A stretch of 64,000 nucleotides of DNA from JAFGXF01 sp963732595 (GTDB taxonomy: Bacteria > Chloroflexota > Anaerolineae > Anaerolineales > Anaerolineaceae): NCBI GenBank assembly GCA_963732595.1, contig CAVSZZ010000002.1, forward strand, positions 1,364,001 to 1,428,000. Reading direction: 5' to 3'. The position numbers were made by a program, and so were the translations under genes. Within the stretch, counting starts at the first letter, position 1. Each line of letters begins with the position of its first letter. Shown piece after piece: positions 9,387 through 19,970 of the stretch. The notes under the pieces are model-generated. The model did no database searches and had not been told where the DNA came from. It saw only the letters and a list, made by a program, of their open reading frames with translations.

Positions 9387-9487
9387 GATATTTGAATTGC
9401 TCTCTTTTACTGTTTATAAATGACTGGAAGAGAGTCTACCCAGTCTCATTTGCACGGTCAATGTATGGGAGATTACAATCAGTTATC

Positions 9488-9523
9488 AAAATAAAGACCG
9501 GTTGGCTCAGTCAGCCAACCGGT
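9488..9523 (-). terminator. Terminator of the adenine deaminase gene
   Basis: An 11-bp stem (ACCGGTTGGCT at 9497-9507 with its complement at 9513-9523) is followed on the minus strand by CTTTATTTT. Confidence 0.75.
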
Positions 9524-9562
9524 ACTGGTAAGTTAATTGATTTCCGGAATAGAGCTGGAGGG

Positions 9563-11314
9563 CTACCCGACCTCAAGCGGGATGATCTGTTGAGCCAGCA
9601 CATCCACCAACCCGTGGTCGGTCAATCGTACACGTGGCAGGACTGGCAGGGTCATGAAGAGCAGGGTGGCGGTCGCGCCTGACGACAACCCCAGGGATTG
9701 AAGGGCGGTTTTAAGTCCGGTTTCCAGGGCTGCGATCTCTTTTAACGAAAGGGGATTCAATAAACCCGCGATCGGTAGCGGCAAGCTTGCCAGCAGATTC
9801 CCATGATTGACAAGTACCATCCCACCACCCATCACCTCCAGACTGCGGGCGGCAGCCAAAAGATCTTTCGGCTGGCGGCCAATCATTACCAGGTTATGGC
9901 TGTCGTGGCTGACTGTGCTGGCAATTGCTCCCTCGCGGATCGGATAGCCGGTGGTAAAGCATAGGCTGGGTGGTTGCTCCTGCCCATGTCGACCCAGAAC
10001 TGCAGCCAGTGCGATTCCTTCCGGCAGAGGGAATTTCACCCGCCCATTTTCAACCAGTAGATCGATCGTACCGAGGCGGGTGTCGGTTACGTCGTTGAGA
10101 TCCATGACATGGAAGCGATGCGTTCCATCCTTGGCGGCATTTGGGGTAAAGTCTTCCCCGCTGAGATTGGCCGGGATTCTGACTGTGTTCTCAAGCAGGG
10201 GCGCCAAGGGCTGTCGGAGAGACTCGATGAGTTGCCCCTCCCACACCCTTAGTTGACCGCTGGTAATCACATGCCTGACCTGCACTTTCTCAAAATCATC
10301 CAACAGAACGATATCCGCTAACCAGCCGGGAGCAATGGCACCCAATCCCCACAGACCATAATGTCTGGCGACATTGATACTGGCCATCTGGTAGATTGTC
10401 AGCGGATCAACACCAGCATCGATTAGCGTTCGCATACCATGATCCAGATGCCCTTTCTCCAGCAGGAAACCTGGATGCAGGTCATCTGTGCAGAACCCGA
10501 ACATGCGTGGATCTGGAATGCTATTGATCGCCTGGGCCAACTCACCGGCGGCATCCAGGAAGGAGGACACCCGAGCGTAGACCATGGTCCCGGCCCGGAC
10601 TTTTTCCAGCATATTGGCTGAATCGAGCGATTCGTGATCCGAACAACGGGGACCGGCAGCTGATAAATAGGCCTGTAACATGCGACCGGTCAGCCCCGGC
10701 CCGTGACCTTCGATGGGAACACCGGCGATCTGACCGGCATCCACGATCGGGGTGATGGTGCCACTCTGGTTCGACAAGCCGATGAAGTCCATGGCCTCAC
10801 CGACAGCGATCACCCGTTCCCAGGTCAGCATCTCGCGGATCTCCTGCTCGCCAAATACCGCCCCGGCTGTTTCCAGCTTCAGAACAGATGGCACACAACT
10901 CGGGGCAGTAATGAAGTAACGCAATGGCAGACCGCGGCTGGCATCCAGCATGTACCTGACGCCGCGTAATCCCAGCACATTCGCAATCTCATGCGGGTCG
11001 GTGACAACGCTGGTGGCTCCGTGCGGCAGGATGACTTCCGCCCAGGCGGCTGGCGTGCACATACTGGATTCATTATGGACATGCCCATCAATGAAACCGG
11101 GAGATGCCCATAATCCTTCGCCATCAAGGATGCGCCCGGCAGACAGAGGAGTTTCCCCCGCACGTTGCACGCAAGCGATAAATTCTCCGGTGATTCCGAT
11201 ATCGGCGGGATAGATCTCCCGACTTAAAACATTCACCAATCGGACATTCCGAATGACCAGATCAAATGGTCGATCACCCCGTGCGCTGGCTACGGCATCA
11301 TTTCGTAATCCCAT
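9563..11314 (-). CDS. ade: Adenine deaminase
   Basis: 583 aa, the usual length. It hydrolyses adenine to hypoxanthine and ammonia in purine salvage. It is an amidohydrolase with metal-binding PGFIDGHVHNESS, DPHEIANV, the GHGPGLTG segment and the SDHES motif, then FCTDDLHPGFL and the C-terminal adenine-deaminase domain with HDSHNLVMIG. The start ATG at 11314 has GGAAAGGA 6 bases upstream. It stands between a terminator and a divergent promoter region, so it is probably transcribed alone. Overproduced hypoxanthine would feed nucleotide salvage through PRPP, and the PRPP synthase gene is also in this window. Confidence 0.95.
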   Translation of the reverse strand: MGLRNDAVASARGDRPFDLVIRNVRLVNVLSREIYPADIGITGEFIACVQRAGETPLSAGRILDGEGLWASPGFIDGHVHNESSMCTPAAWAEVILPHGATSVVTDPHEIANVLGLRGVRYMLDASRGLPLRYFITAPSCVPSVLKLETAGAVFGEQEIREMLTWERVIAVGEAMDFIGLSNQSGTITPIVDAGQIAGVPIEGHGPGLTGRMLQAYLSAAGPRCSDHESLDSANMLEKVRAGTMVYARVSSFLDAAGELAQAINSIPDPRMFGFCTDDLHPGFLLEKGHLDHGMRTLIDAGVDPLTIYQMASINVARHYGLWGLGAIAPGWLADIVLLDDFEKVQVRHVITSGQLRVWEGQLIESLRQPLAPLLENTVRIPANLSGEDFTPNAAKDGTHRFHVMDLNDVTDTRLGTIDLLVENGRVKFPLPEGIALAAVLGRHGQEQPPSLCFTTGYPIREGAIASTVSHDSHNLVMIGRQPKDLLAAARSLEVMGGGMVLVNHGNLLASLPLPIAGLLNPLSLKEIAALETGLKTALQSLGLSSGATATLLFMTLPVLPRVRLTDHGLVDVLAQQIIPLEVG

Positions 11315-11511
11315 TGATCATCCTTTCCGGGTGACCGGATGCCCATGGATTGTATAGACAAGTAATTGTTATACACATTGGATTAAGTCTGGATTGTAAT
11401 GCAAAATAGCATATTTGGATAAGAATGGATCTCAGGGTGGAAACGCAATCCATCGCGTATAATTCTTTTGTTGCATATGCGGGTGAGATAATAGAATAAG
11501 CGAGGGTCAGG

Positions 11512-12966
11512 ATGTCACAGACTAGATCAGGCGCACAGATTAGCAAGAAAGCATTCCTGCAGGCAGTCATCATCATTTTTCTTCTGATGATGGTATCGGG
11601 GATTCTGACTCGATTGATCCCGGCCGGGCAATATGCCCGCAGCATGATGGATGGCCGCGAAGTCATCGACCCTACCTCCTTTACATTCATCGACCAGCCG
11701 GATTTCCCGGTGTGGCGCTGGTTCACGGCTCCGGTTGAGGTCCTGTTCACGGAGGATGGTCTGACCAAGGTTGTACCGATTATCCTGTTCATCGTCCTGG
11801 TTGGTACAGCTTTTGGGGTGATGGATAAAAGCGGTATTATGCAGGCTATCGTATCCCGCATCGTCCGTAAGTTCGGTGGGCGCAAGTATCATCTTCTGGT
11901 GATCATCACCTTCTTTTTCATGGCTTTGGGATCCTTCTTCGGCATTTTCGAGGAGGTCATCCCACTCGTACCTCTCATGATTGGGTTGGCCTATTATCTG
12001 GGATGGGATTCCCTGACAGGATTGGGCATGTCGGTCCTGGCCACCAATATCGGATTTTCCACCGCGATATTTAATCCTTTCACGATCGGTATTGCCCATA
12101 AACTTTCCGGCCTGCCTCTATACTCCGGGCCCCTTCCACGCCTGGCCTTGTTCGTTGTCGTGTTCCCGATTTTGGCGGCATTCCTGGTTTTATATGCGCG
12201 CAAGATCGACCGAAAACCCGAGGCTTCACCTGTGTATCAGGAGGATCGGGTGGAAAAGGTCAAATATGGGGATTTCAAGGTTGATGACTCGTTGGATACC
12301 AATCCGCGTATGCGGCGTGCGGCGTTCTTCCTGGGGACCTTTTTTGCTCTCATTCTGGTGGTGCTGGTGGCTCTGCCGGTCATACCCCTTTTGAGGGACA
12401 TTGCCCTACCGTTAACCGGCCTGCTGTTTGTGATCGGTGGTATCGGCGCCGGGCTGATCTCGGGAGCTGGCAGAAATGCCTGGAAAGCTGCCTGGGAGGG
12501 ATTTATTGGAATCGCACCGGCCATCCTGCTCCTCATGATGGCCGCGAGTGTTAAACACATCATTGCCAGCGGAGGCATCCTCGATACCATCCTGAATTGG
12601 GCCAGTAGTGCCTTCACCGGGACGAGCCCCTTTATTTCATCGCTGTTGATCTACGGTCTGACGCTTGTTCTTGAGCTTTTCATTACTTCAGGCTCAGCCA
12701 AGGCCTTTCTGCTGATCCCCATTATCATGCCACTGGCTGATCTGGTTGGGGTGACACGTCAGATTGCTGTCAGCGCCTACTGCTTTGGGGATGGCTTTTC
12801 CAATATGGTATACCCGACCAATGCCGCGCTGCTCATCACGCTCAGCCTGACTGTTATCCCCTATGTGAAGTGGGTCAAATGGGTTTTGAAATTATGGGTT
12901 TGGGTGATCCTGGCAACCATACTGTTCCTGGCTCTTGCAGTAGCTTTTAATTATGGTCCTTTTTAA
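11512..12966 (+). CDS. YfcC family ion/amino-acid transporter
   Basis: 484 aa with about 12 membrane segments. It belongs to the YfcC/DcuC-like (ion transporter superfamily) antiporters. N-terminal LTRLIPAGQYAR and the repeated motifs GTAFGVMDKSGIMQAIV, GSFFGIFEEVIPLVPLMIG, TNIGFSTAIFNPFTIGIA and TSGSAKAFLLIPIIMPL are characteristic. Members often sit beside peptidases or amidohydrolases and are thought to carry amino acids, peptides or dicarboxylates. TATAAT at 11458-11463 may be its -10 element. The next gene starts 3 bases after its stop, so transporter and hydrolase are co-expressed. Confidence 0.85.
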   Translation: MSQTRSGAQISKKAFLQAVIIIFLLMMVSGILTRLIPAGQYARSMMDGREVIDPTSFTFIDQPDFPVWRWFTAPVEVLFTEDGLTKVVPIILFIVLVGTAFGVMDKSGIMQAIVSRIVRKFGGRKYHLLVIITFFFMALGSFFGIFEEVIPLVPLMIGLAYYLGWDSLTGLGMSVLATNIGFSTAIFNPFTIGIAHKLSGLPLYSGPLPRLALFVVVFPILAAFLVLYARKIDRKPEASPVYQEDRVEKVKYGDFKVDDSLDTNPRMRRAAFFLGTFFALILVVLVALPVIPLLRDIALPLTGLLFVIGGIGAGLISGAGRNAWKAAWEGFIGIAPAILLLMMAASVKHIIASGGILDTILNWASSAFTGTSPFISSLLIYGLTLVLELFITSGSAKAFLLIPIIMPLADLVGVTRQIAVSAYCFGDGFSNMVYPTNAALLITLSLTVIPYVKWVKWVLKLWVWVILATILFLALAVAFNYGPF

Positions 12967-12969
12967 AAG

Positions 12970-14094
12970 ATGATTAACATTCCTGCCAGCTACGAAGCCT
13001 CACGCCAGTATTTCAGAGAACGCCTGTCAACCTTGCACGAGCTCTGGCCAAATGCCCGACTTGATAAGCAAATCCTGACTGCAGCGCAGGATTTGAGCAT
13101 TGACTTGTTTCGCGCAGAGGCGCTCCAGCACAGCGAGAAATTGCTGATCATCACCACTGGCCTGCATGGCATTGAAGGGTATATTGGCTCAGCGATCCTT
13201 CAACTCTTCATTGATGAATATCTCCCCCGCATCAATCCTGATACAACCGGGATCCTGTTGATTCATTGCTTGAATCCATGGGGCATGAGCCAATGGAAAC
13301 GGATCAATCCAAACAACGTGGATCTGAATCGTAACTTCATCTCAGGAAGTTTCTCATCAGCGGAATTGGTGAATAACGACTACAAGCCTTTATTGTCTTT
13401 CCTCTGCCCTGATCGCCCGGTGGGCGATCTATTAACTGAAAAGTGGATCTTTGCATCAGGATTAGTGAAAACAGTTATCCGGTTGGGTACTTTACGCCTG
13501 CGGCAAGCTGCTTTGATGGGTCAATACGAATATCCATCCGGAATTTATTTCGGTGGGCAGTCAATTCAGGAAGAAACCCGGGTCTTGATGCAGCTCTACC
13601 TGGATTCATTTATGGGGTATAAACGCATCATTCACCTTGACATACACAGTGGATATGGGCCAAGAGATCAAATGACTGTGGTCACATCTCCTTTGGACAA
13701 CCGCAGTGCTCTCGAGATCAAGCAACAGTACCAGCTTGCCCGGGTGGCCGGTGCCAATCCGGAGGAGTTTTACTGCATGCACGGGGACATGATCGATTGG
13801 GAATATGAGCTGGTCCGGACGAAAATGCCCGGATCAAGTATTTTTGCGGCTAATTTCGAATTTGGAACATACGGGGAAGCTTTCCTTTCAGAAGCACGCA
13901 GTTTACGAATCACCATCTTGAAGAACCAGGAGAATATTTATGGGGGATCAGCGGCGACCGGGGATTGGATCGATCGTGAATACCGCGAACTTTACCTTCC
14001 CGCTGACCCCGCCTGGTTTGAAAAAGCCCGGCAGGATGCCAGCCAGGCTTTTAAAGGTATTTTTCAATCCGAAGGGATTATGAAATCATTTTAA
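12970..14094 (+). CDS. DUF2817 family M14-like zinc hydrolase
   Basis: 374 aa. The fold is that of M14 carboxypeptidase/deacylase relatives. The first zinc pair is His66 and Glu69 in GLHGIEGYIG, and His226 lies in HLDIHSGYG. The N-x-V-D-L-N-R-N-F motif that binds the substrate carboxylate is present (NNVDLNRNF). Glu in ANFEFGTYGE is the likely catalytic acid. There is no signal peptide, so it acts in the cytoplasm. It is translated immediately after the YfcC transporter, suggesting it trims a compound that the transporter brings in, such as a small peptide or N-acyl amino acid. Substrate unproven. Confidence 0.8.
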   Translation: MINIPASYEASRQYFRERLSTLHELWPNARLDKQILTAAQDLSIDLFRAEALQHSEKLLIITTGLHGIEGYIGSAILQLFIDEYLPRINPDTTGILLIHCLNPWGMSQWKRINPNNVDLNRNFISGSFSSAELVNNDYKPLLSFLCPDRPVGDLLTEKWIFASGLVKTVIRLGTLRLRQAALMGQYEYPSGIYFGGQSIQEETRVLMQLYLDSFMGYKRIIHLDIHSGYGPRDQMTVVTSPLDNRSALEIKQQYQLARVAGANPEEFYCMHGDMIDWEYELVRTKMPGSSIFAANFEFGTYGEAFLSEARSLRITILKNQENIYGGSAATGDWIDREYRELYLPADPAWFEKARQDASQAFKGIFQSEGIMKSF

Positions 14095-14104
14095 TTAATA
14101 CTTA

Positions 14105-15430
14105 TTAATTCCCTTGGATCCTATAGATCGTTCCATTGTTATAACCAGCAATGTAGAGCTCCCCGCTTTCATCCTCACCGAAGGTTGATATCATAAATGG
14201 TGCAGTCAGAAGCTGAGAGGATGACCAGCTGCTTTCAAACGCTGCCCCCCAGATCTTGCCGGAGCAGAAGTCCCCGTACAAATAGACTCCCTGCATGGTT
14301 GGGTAATTGATACCCCGGTATACAAATCCACCGGTGACCGAACAGCCATTGATGTCATTGGCACCATGCGCATACTCTAGCACTGGGGCGACATATGAGG
14401 ATGGAGCGACACATCCACTGGATGGGTTGTAGCAGTGGTTGCCTTCCAGAATCCGCCAGCCATAATTTTCCCCTCCGGAAGATGTGTTGGATTGAAAATT
14501 CACTTCTTCCCATTCATTTTGCCCGACATCAGCGATGTACAGATCCCCGGTGCTGCGGTCAAATGAGAACCGCCAGGGATTTCGTAATCCGGTTGCCCAT
14601 ATTTCAGGTCTAAACCCCGGTGTATTGATAAATGGATTGTCCAGAGGGATACGATAAGGTTCACTTAGTCCGGGTCTATATAGAACAGGCATGAATATAA
14701 GGTTGCTGCCGGTCGGAGGCGGGGATGCCGTGCCTGCCGGTTCTACATCAATGCGCAGGATCTTGCCGAGTAAGTCGGCTGGGTTTTGAGCGCGGTTATC
14801 CGGATCGCCACCTGAGCCACCATCGCCCATGCCGATGTAAAGGTATCCATCTGGACCAAAAGCCATTTGTCCGCCATTGTGATTCGTGAAGGGTTGATCG
14901 ATATTCAGCAGGATCTCTTCGCTGGCAGCATCCGCCTGGTTTACATTTGCACTTACCTGGTAGCGGGCAATGACCGTATCACCGGCCAGGTTGGTGTAAT
15001 TGATATAAAACCGCCCGCTGGAGCCATACCCGGGTGGAAAGACAACACTTAACAAGCCTTGCTCGCTGGATGTGGATACTTTCGCGCTGATATCCAGAAA
15101 AACGCCCTGGTAAACGAAGTTATTGAAGACCTTAATGCGCCCGTTTTTCTCGACAATGAATAACCTTCCACTGCCATCCCCGGCATGTGTTACTTGCAAG
15201 GGCTGGCTTAACCCGGTTATGACTTGAACGAGACTGATGGCAGGCCAGGTGACTGCCGGAGCAGCCAGGACTGGTGTAATGATGTTGGGTGAGACGAGAT
15301 TTGTTGGAGTGATCGTCGGCTGAGTTGTGGGAAGACGGGATGCTTCTGTGATAAGCGGGGACATCATGCTGCTCTGGCAGGCCATGGAGGTCAATAAAGT
15401 TAAGGTTCCCAGGATGGTCAATATTTTCAT
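14105..15430 (-). CDS. PQQ-dependent sugar dehydrogenase-like lipoprotein (glucose/sorbosone dehydrogenase family)
   Basis: 441 aa. A lipoprotein signal ends at LTSMAC|Q (residues about 14-18), followed by a Thr/Pro-rich linker. The rest is a six-bladed beta-propeller of the soluble aldose sugar dehydrogenase (YliI/Asd) type: EQGLLSVVFPPGY, NHNGGQMAFGPDGYLY, GMGDGGSGGDP, QNPADLLGKILRIDVE, RNPWRFSFD and DVGQNEWEEVNF. These enzymes oxidise sugars with PQQ at the outer face of the membrane. Whether this organism makes PQQ is not visible here. The gene is monocistronic and convergent with the DUF2817 gene. Confidence 0.9.
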   Translation of the reverse strand: MKILTILGTLTLLTSMACQSSMMSPLITEASRLPTTQPTITPTNLVSPNIITPVLAAPAVTWPAISLVQVITGLSQPLQVTHAGDGSGRLFIVEKNGRIKVFNNFVYQGVFLDISAKVSTSSEQGLLSVVFPPGYGSSGRFYINYTNLAGDTVIARYQVSANVNQADAASEEILLNIDQPFTNHNGGQMAFGPDGYLYIGMGDGGSGGDPDNRAQNPADLLGKILRIDVEPAGTASPPPTGSNLIFMPVLYRPGLSEPYRIPLDNPFINTPGFRPEIWATGLRNPWRFSFDRSTGDLYIADVGQNEWEEVNFQSNTSSGGENYGWRILEGNHCYNPSSGCVAPSSYVAPVLEYAHGANDINGCSVTGGFVYRGINYPTMQGVYLYGDFCSGKIWGAAFESSWSSSQLLTAPFMISTFGEDESGELYIAGYNNGTIYRIQGN

Positions 15431-15504
15431 GATCGTTTCTTTTAATATCCATAAAGTACCCAGAGTATCAAAATGGAGTACCGAAATTTCGTATACATAT
15501 AGGA

Positions 15505-15544
15505 TGCAAAAAACCCCCGTGGGTTACGTCAACACCACGGGGGG
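15505..15544 (-). terminator. Terminator of fhs
   Basis: A 10-bp stem (ACCCCCGTGG at 15513-15522 with its complement at 15535-15544) is followed on the minus strand by a run of six T. Confidence 0.85.
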
Positions 15545-15564
15545 TCGATGGTATCTTTCGGGTT

Positions 15565-17494
15565 CTAGAACAAGCCTACTACCCTGCCGGTCTCAAGATC
15601 CAGGTCAACATCATAGAAAGCCGGGCGGGTTGGTAAACCTGGCATGGTGGCCATTTTGCCGCACAAGGGGTAGATGAAACCTGCCCCAACCGATGCGCGC
15701 ACATCCCGGATCGGCAGGCGCCAGCCTTTTGGAACGCCTTTCAAGGCAGGATCGTGAGTCAGGCTGAGATGAGTCTTGGCCATGCACATCGGCAGCTTGT
15801 CAAATCCCAGTCGTGTGTAATCTGCGATCTTTTCTTCGGCGAGTGGGTCATAATCCACGCCATCGGCACCATAGACCTGCCGCGCGATGATCTCGATCTT
15901 TTCTTTGATCGAAAGGTCCAGTGGATACAGGAACCGGAATTCGTTATTTTGTTCCGCCGCTTTGATCACCGCATTGGCCAGGTCAACCGCACCTTCGCCA
16001 CCCTTCTCCCAATGCCTGCAAATAACCGCATCAGCTGCGCCACCCTGCTCAATCGCGGCTTTCCGGATCAGGTCCACTTCAGCGGGGGTATCGGTGGCAA
16101 AGCTGTTGACGGCCACCACCACCGGAACACCAAACTGCCTGGCGATACCGATGTGATGGATCAGATTGCCCATGCCGGCTTTAAGCAATTCCAGGTTCTC
16201 ATCTGTGTAGACGGAGTCCAATGGTTTTCCAGCCACCACCTTGGGTCCACCGCCATGCATCTTCAACGCTCGTACGGTGGCCACAATGACCACCACATCC
16301 GGGATCAACCCGGAATAGCGGCACTTGATATCGAAGAACTTCTCCATGCCCATATCGGAACCGAAACCCGACTCGGTCACGACATAATCAGCCAGTTTGA
16401 GAGCAATCCGGTCCGCTACGATGGAGCTGTTGCCGTGCGCGATATTGGCGAAAGGTCCTGCGTGAACAAAGACAGGCGTGCCTTCCAGCGTCTGCATCAA
16501 ATTGGGTTTGATGGCATCCTTCATCAGGACTGTCATCGCGCCGGCCACGCCCAGATCCTCAGCTGTGACGGCCTCACCGTTGAACGGCTGAGGCCGATCA
16601 CGATCCTGCCAAAACGGGCACGCATGTCTGCCAGGTCGGTGGTGAGTGCCAGGATGGCCATGATCTCACTGGCAACTGTGATATCAAATCCGGTGGTGCG
16701 TTCATTGCCCTCTTCCTCAGCACCCTGACCAACGGTGATCCCCCGCAGCATCCGGTCGCTGGTATCGATCACACGTCGCCAGGTGATCGAGGCGGGGTCG
16801 ATATCCAGTCGGAAAAGGTGTTTACGTTCCTCTTCGGTCATCTTGTCAGGGTCGGTTTCAACAATCCCAAGGTGTTTCGCCCGCGCCAGGATGCTCTTGG
16901 ATACCTTGCGCTTGCCACTTTTATCCTTGGGACAGAGCCGCTCGAACAGTTGCTCATCGCTGGCATCGCGCTCATGCAGCATGCGGACATCAATGGCAGC
17001 TGCCATCAGGTTGTTGGCAGCCGTGATGGCATGGATATCACCGGTCAGGTGCAGGTTGAAATCCTCCATTGGGATGACCTGGGAGTAACCGCCACCGGCC
17101 GCTCCGCCCTTGATACCGAAAGTCGGTCCCTGGCTGGGCTGCCGGAGGCAGGTCATGACTCGCTTGCCGAGTTGTGCACCCAGTGCCTGGCTTAATCCGA
17201 CTGTGGTGGTGGTCTTACCCTCACCAAGGGGTGTCGGGGTGATGGCTGTCACATCGATATACTTGCCATTGGGAATATCCTTAAGTCGTTCCAAGAATCT
17301 TCAAGTTTGACCTTGGCCTTGTGTGGACCGAACAATTCCAATTCCTCCGCCTGAACCCCCAGTTCTTCAGCGATGGTCGTGATCGGCTTTAGAGTGGCTG
17401 CCTGGGCTATCTCAATATCAGAAGGGACAGGGAGTACCCGTTTCAGCGGGGTGGGGATGAAGCGTTTCAAGCCTGGATGTTGTTGCACGGTCAT
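15565..17494 (-). CDS. fhs: Formate-tetrahydrofolate ligase (two frame changes)
   Basis: The gene covers three overlapping frames that together make about 642 residues. It ligates formate to tetrahydrofolate using ATP, in C1 metabolism and in the methyl branch of the Wood-Ljungdahl pathway. The N-terminal part reads to KVKLE. A one-base shift near 17290 leads into LERLKDIPNGKYIDV and the P-loop TPLGEGKTTT. A second shift near 16580 leads into NGEAVTAEDLGVAGAM, and the frame is then open to the stop. Both breaks fall inside conserved sequence and no residues are missing, so sequencing error is more likely than inactivation. The divergent neighbour is a corrinoid-activation-like protein. Confidence 0.92.
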
Positions 17495-17684
17495 CGTAAG
17501 TCACTCCTCTCTTTAACTACCTTATAATATAACCGATTAGACTTTCCTGCAAGAACACCATCCAGGGTTCTGAATATTTTGTAGATCATCCATGCCGTGA
17601 CCTTCCCCTTAAGATTTAAACCTTCCGGCGATCGGAATTATGGATTTTCTCATTGAAAGCCTGATTCGAGGATAGCGGAACCAT

Positions 17685-19380
17685 ATGACAGACGAACACC
17701 ATATAGTCTTTGCACCATCCGGGCTCAGGATTGATCTGTCTGCTGGAGAAACCGTGTTGGCTGCCGCCCAGAAGGCAGGAGTCGGCCTGATCGCTGTGTG
17801 CGATGGTATGGGAACATGTCACCAATGTATCGTCCGGTTGGTCCTGGGAGATCTTAATTCCCCGACAGCGATTGAACGGCAGGTTTTCTCCGATTCGAGG
17901 TTGTTATCCGGTTTACGCCTGGCATGTCAGGCCATACCCATGAGTGATGTCACGATCGAAATACCTCCGGACTCGACTCCCACCAAACAGCGTCTGCAGG
18001 TAGAGGGGCTTCGATGTGGATTTACAACCGGATCCGGTTATTGATCTTGTCAGACACGGTCAGCCCCTTTATGGGTTGGCACTTGATATTGGTACAACCA
18101 AGTTGGCTGCTTACCTGGTTGATCTTGAGAGCGGTCATACGCTTGCCAAGGGAGGAACATCCAATCCGCAGATCGCTTACGGTGAGGATGTCATCAGCCG
18201 GATAGCCTATGCCAATCGGAGCGCGGCGGAAACAACCCGGTTACATGACGTCCTGGTCGATGGCATCAACGATCTGGTATCGGAGATCTGCCAGGTCGGC
18301 GAACTTGATCACCACCAAATTCTGGATGCCGTTGCGGTTGGTAATACTGCGATGCACCACCTCCTGGTCGGTTTAACAACCCGCCAATTGGGAGAGGCGC
18401 CTTATGAACCCGCCCAGCGCGAACCTCTCAACCTACCGGCTGATAGTCTTGGCCTCGACCTGGCGCCAGGTGCTTTGGTCCACCTACCGCCGCTGATTGC
18501 TGGTTTTGTTGGCTCCGATCATATTGCTGCCGATCTGGTTAGCGGCTTGACAGGTCCCGGAGATAACGCATTACTGGTGGATATAGGAACGAACACCGAG
18601 ATCACCCTGCGTACAACCAAGGGTCTGTTCTGTTGTTCATGTGCCTCTGGCCCGGCTTTCGAAGGAGCGCATATTCATGCCGGTATGCGCGCGGCAGCCG
18701 GCGCCATCGAGCGTGTATTTTACGATCAACAGGGCTGGCACTTCCTGACGATTGATGACAAGGATCCGGTCGGGATCTGTGGCTCCGGAATATTGGACGC
18801 TGTGGCGGAGCTTCACCGGGTGGGGGTGATCGACGATCGCGGCACGATTCGGAAAGATGCCGATAGGGTTGAACGAATTCCCCAGGGCTGGGCTTTCCGT
18901 CTGGCAAATACAGCGTCCGGCAGCCGGTCGGATGGGATCCATGTCACCCGACGGGATATCAATGAAGTACAGCTTGCCAAGGCGGCCATTCGCGCTGGCA
19001 TCGAAGTCTTATTGAAGGAAAATAAATTACGGGCGAGTCAGGTAGAGCGGGTCATTATCGCTGGTGCTTTTGGGACCTATTTGCATCTGGCCAGCGCACT
19101 GGCGATCGGGATGTTCCCTGACCTTCCTGAGGACCGCTTTCAGCAAGTCGGAAATGCTGCCGGCGCAGGAGCCAGGATGATGCTGGTGTCGAAAAAAGCC
19201 CGCCAGGAAGCCCTTGAAGCTACAAAAACAGATGAGATATGTCGAATTGACCACGATCAAGGCATTTCAGGATATTTACATGGCAGCCCTGCCGGTTACA
19301 TCACAACTGGTATTTCCGGGAGACATGACAGGTTTATGTTAAAATATCCGGCAACCATAATTGATGAGGTACAAATATGA
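17685..19380 (+). CDS. Ferredoxin/ASKHA corrinoid-activation-like protein (RACo/DUF4445), one frame change
   Basis: About 564 aa. Residues 1-90 form a [2Fe-2S] ferredoxin domain with Cys39, Cys45, Cys48 and Cys81. A linker leads to a C-terminal ASKHA ATPase domain: LALDIGTTKLAAYLVD (phosphate-binding), GNTAMHHLLVGL, LLVDIGTNTEI, CGSGILDAVAEL and IIAGAFGTYL. The frame changes at GGGG 18005-18008; dropping one G gives QVEGFDVDLQPDP and joins both halves. Family members such as RACo reduce Co(II) corrinoid proteins back to Co(I) at the expense of ATP, to restart methyl transfer. The divergent fhs fits acetyl-CoA or methyl-group metabolism. No corrinoid methyltransferase is seen in the window. 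Confidence 0.85.
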
Positions 19381-19970
19381 AGACCATTATTAAGTCCAGG
19401 ATGTTGGGTATTCTACCCTGCAATTTGCCGTTACTCTTGGCAATGGTCCTGATGACCGGTTGTGCTTTTCCGGGCTTCGCCACACCCACGATAACCCCGA
19501 CCCTGACGCTTGAGCCATCATTAACTCCCACGATCACGGATACACCTGAACCAACGAAAAGCCCCACACCCGCCGAGTCACCCACTCCGACCCTGACGGT
19601 AACGCCGACCATTCAATATGCCATCACGCTCGGCGACATGTTCGATAAAAGCTGCAAGCTTGTTTTCGAAGGGAATCACCTGGTGGTTGCACCCGGTTGT
19701 GAGGACATAAAGATCGATAAATTCCCGATCAAGCGTGGCGAACAGGTTTGGTTTGCGATCTTCATTCCAGGAAATGAATCAACTTATAATGATGCGGATG
19801 CCACCGGCTGGATCAAGCTTCAGGCGGGTGAGCTTTCGCAGGTGGATACGCGTGGGCGCATGTTCAGTTGCTCACCACCCGGGTTTGGGGAGTACGTATG
19901 CATTGTGATTATCGAGTCTCCCAGCGGCCCAATTCCATTTCATCTGAATATTCAGGCTGCCCTTGAATAG
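19377..19970 (+). CDS. Thr/Pro-rich lipoprotein of unknown function
   Basis: 197 aa, overlapping the previous stop by 4 bases (ATGA). Type II signal with lipobox LMTGC at about residues 25-29, then a Thr/Pro-rich linker of TPT repeats to about residue 75, common in Chloroflexota lipoproteins. A ~120-residue beta-rich domain with four Cys follows. The start of this domain reads YAITLGDMFDKSCKLVFE. I recognise no family. It is probably anchored to the outer face of the membrane with the folded domain held away by the linker. Co-translation with the ASKHA gene may be incidental. Confidence 0.75.
   Translation: MKTIIKSRMLGILPCNLPLLLAMVLMTGCAFPGFATPTITPTLTLEPSLTPTITDTPEPTKSPTPAESPTPTLTVTPTIQYAITLGDMFDKSCKLVFEGNHLVVAPGCEDIKIDKFPIKRGEQVWFAIFIPGNESTYNDADATGWIKLQAGELSQVDTRGRMFSCSPPGFGEYVCIVIIESPSGPIPFHLNIQAALE

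Noticed and set aside
15754..16728. Long 324-aa plus-strand open frame opposite fhs
   Set aside because: It is a shadow of a G+C-rich conserved gene; it has no ribosome site and the fhs motifs on the other strand are unmistakable.
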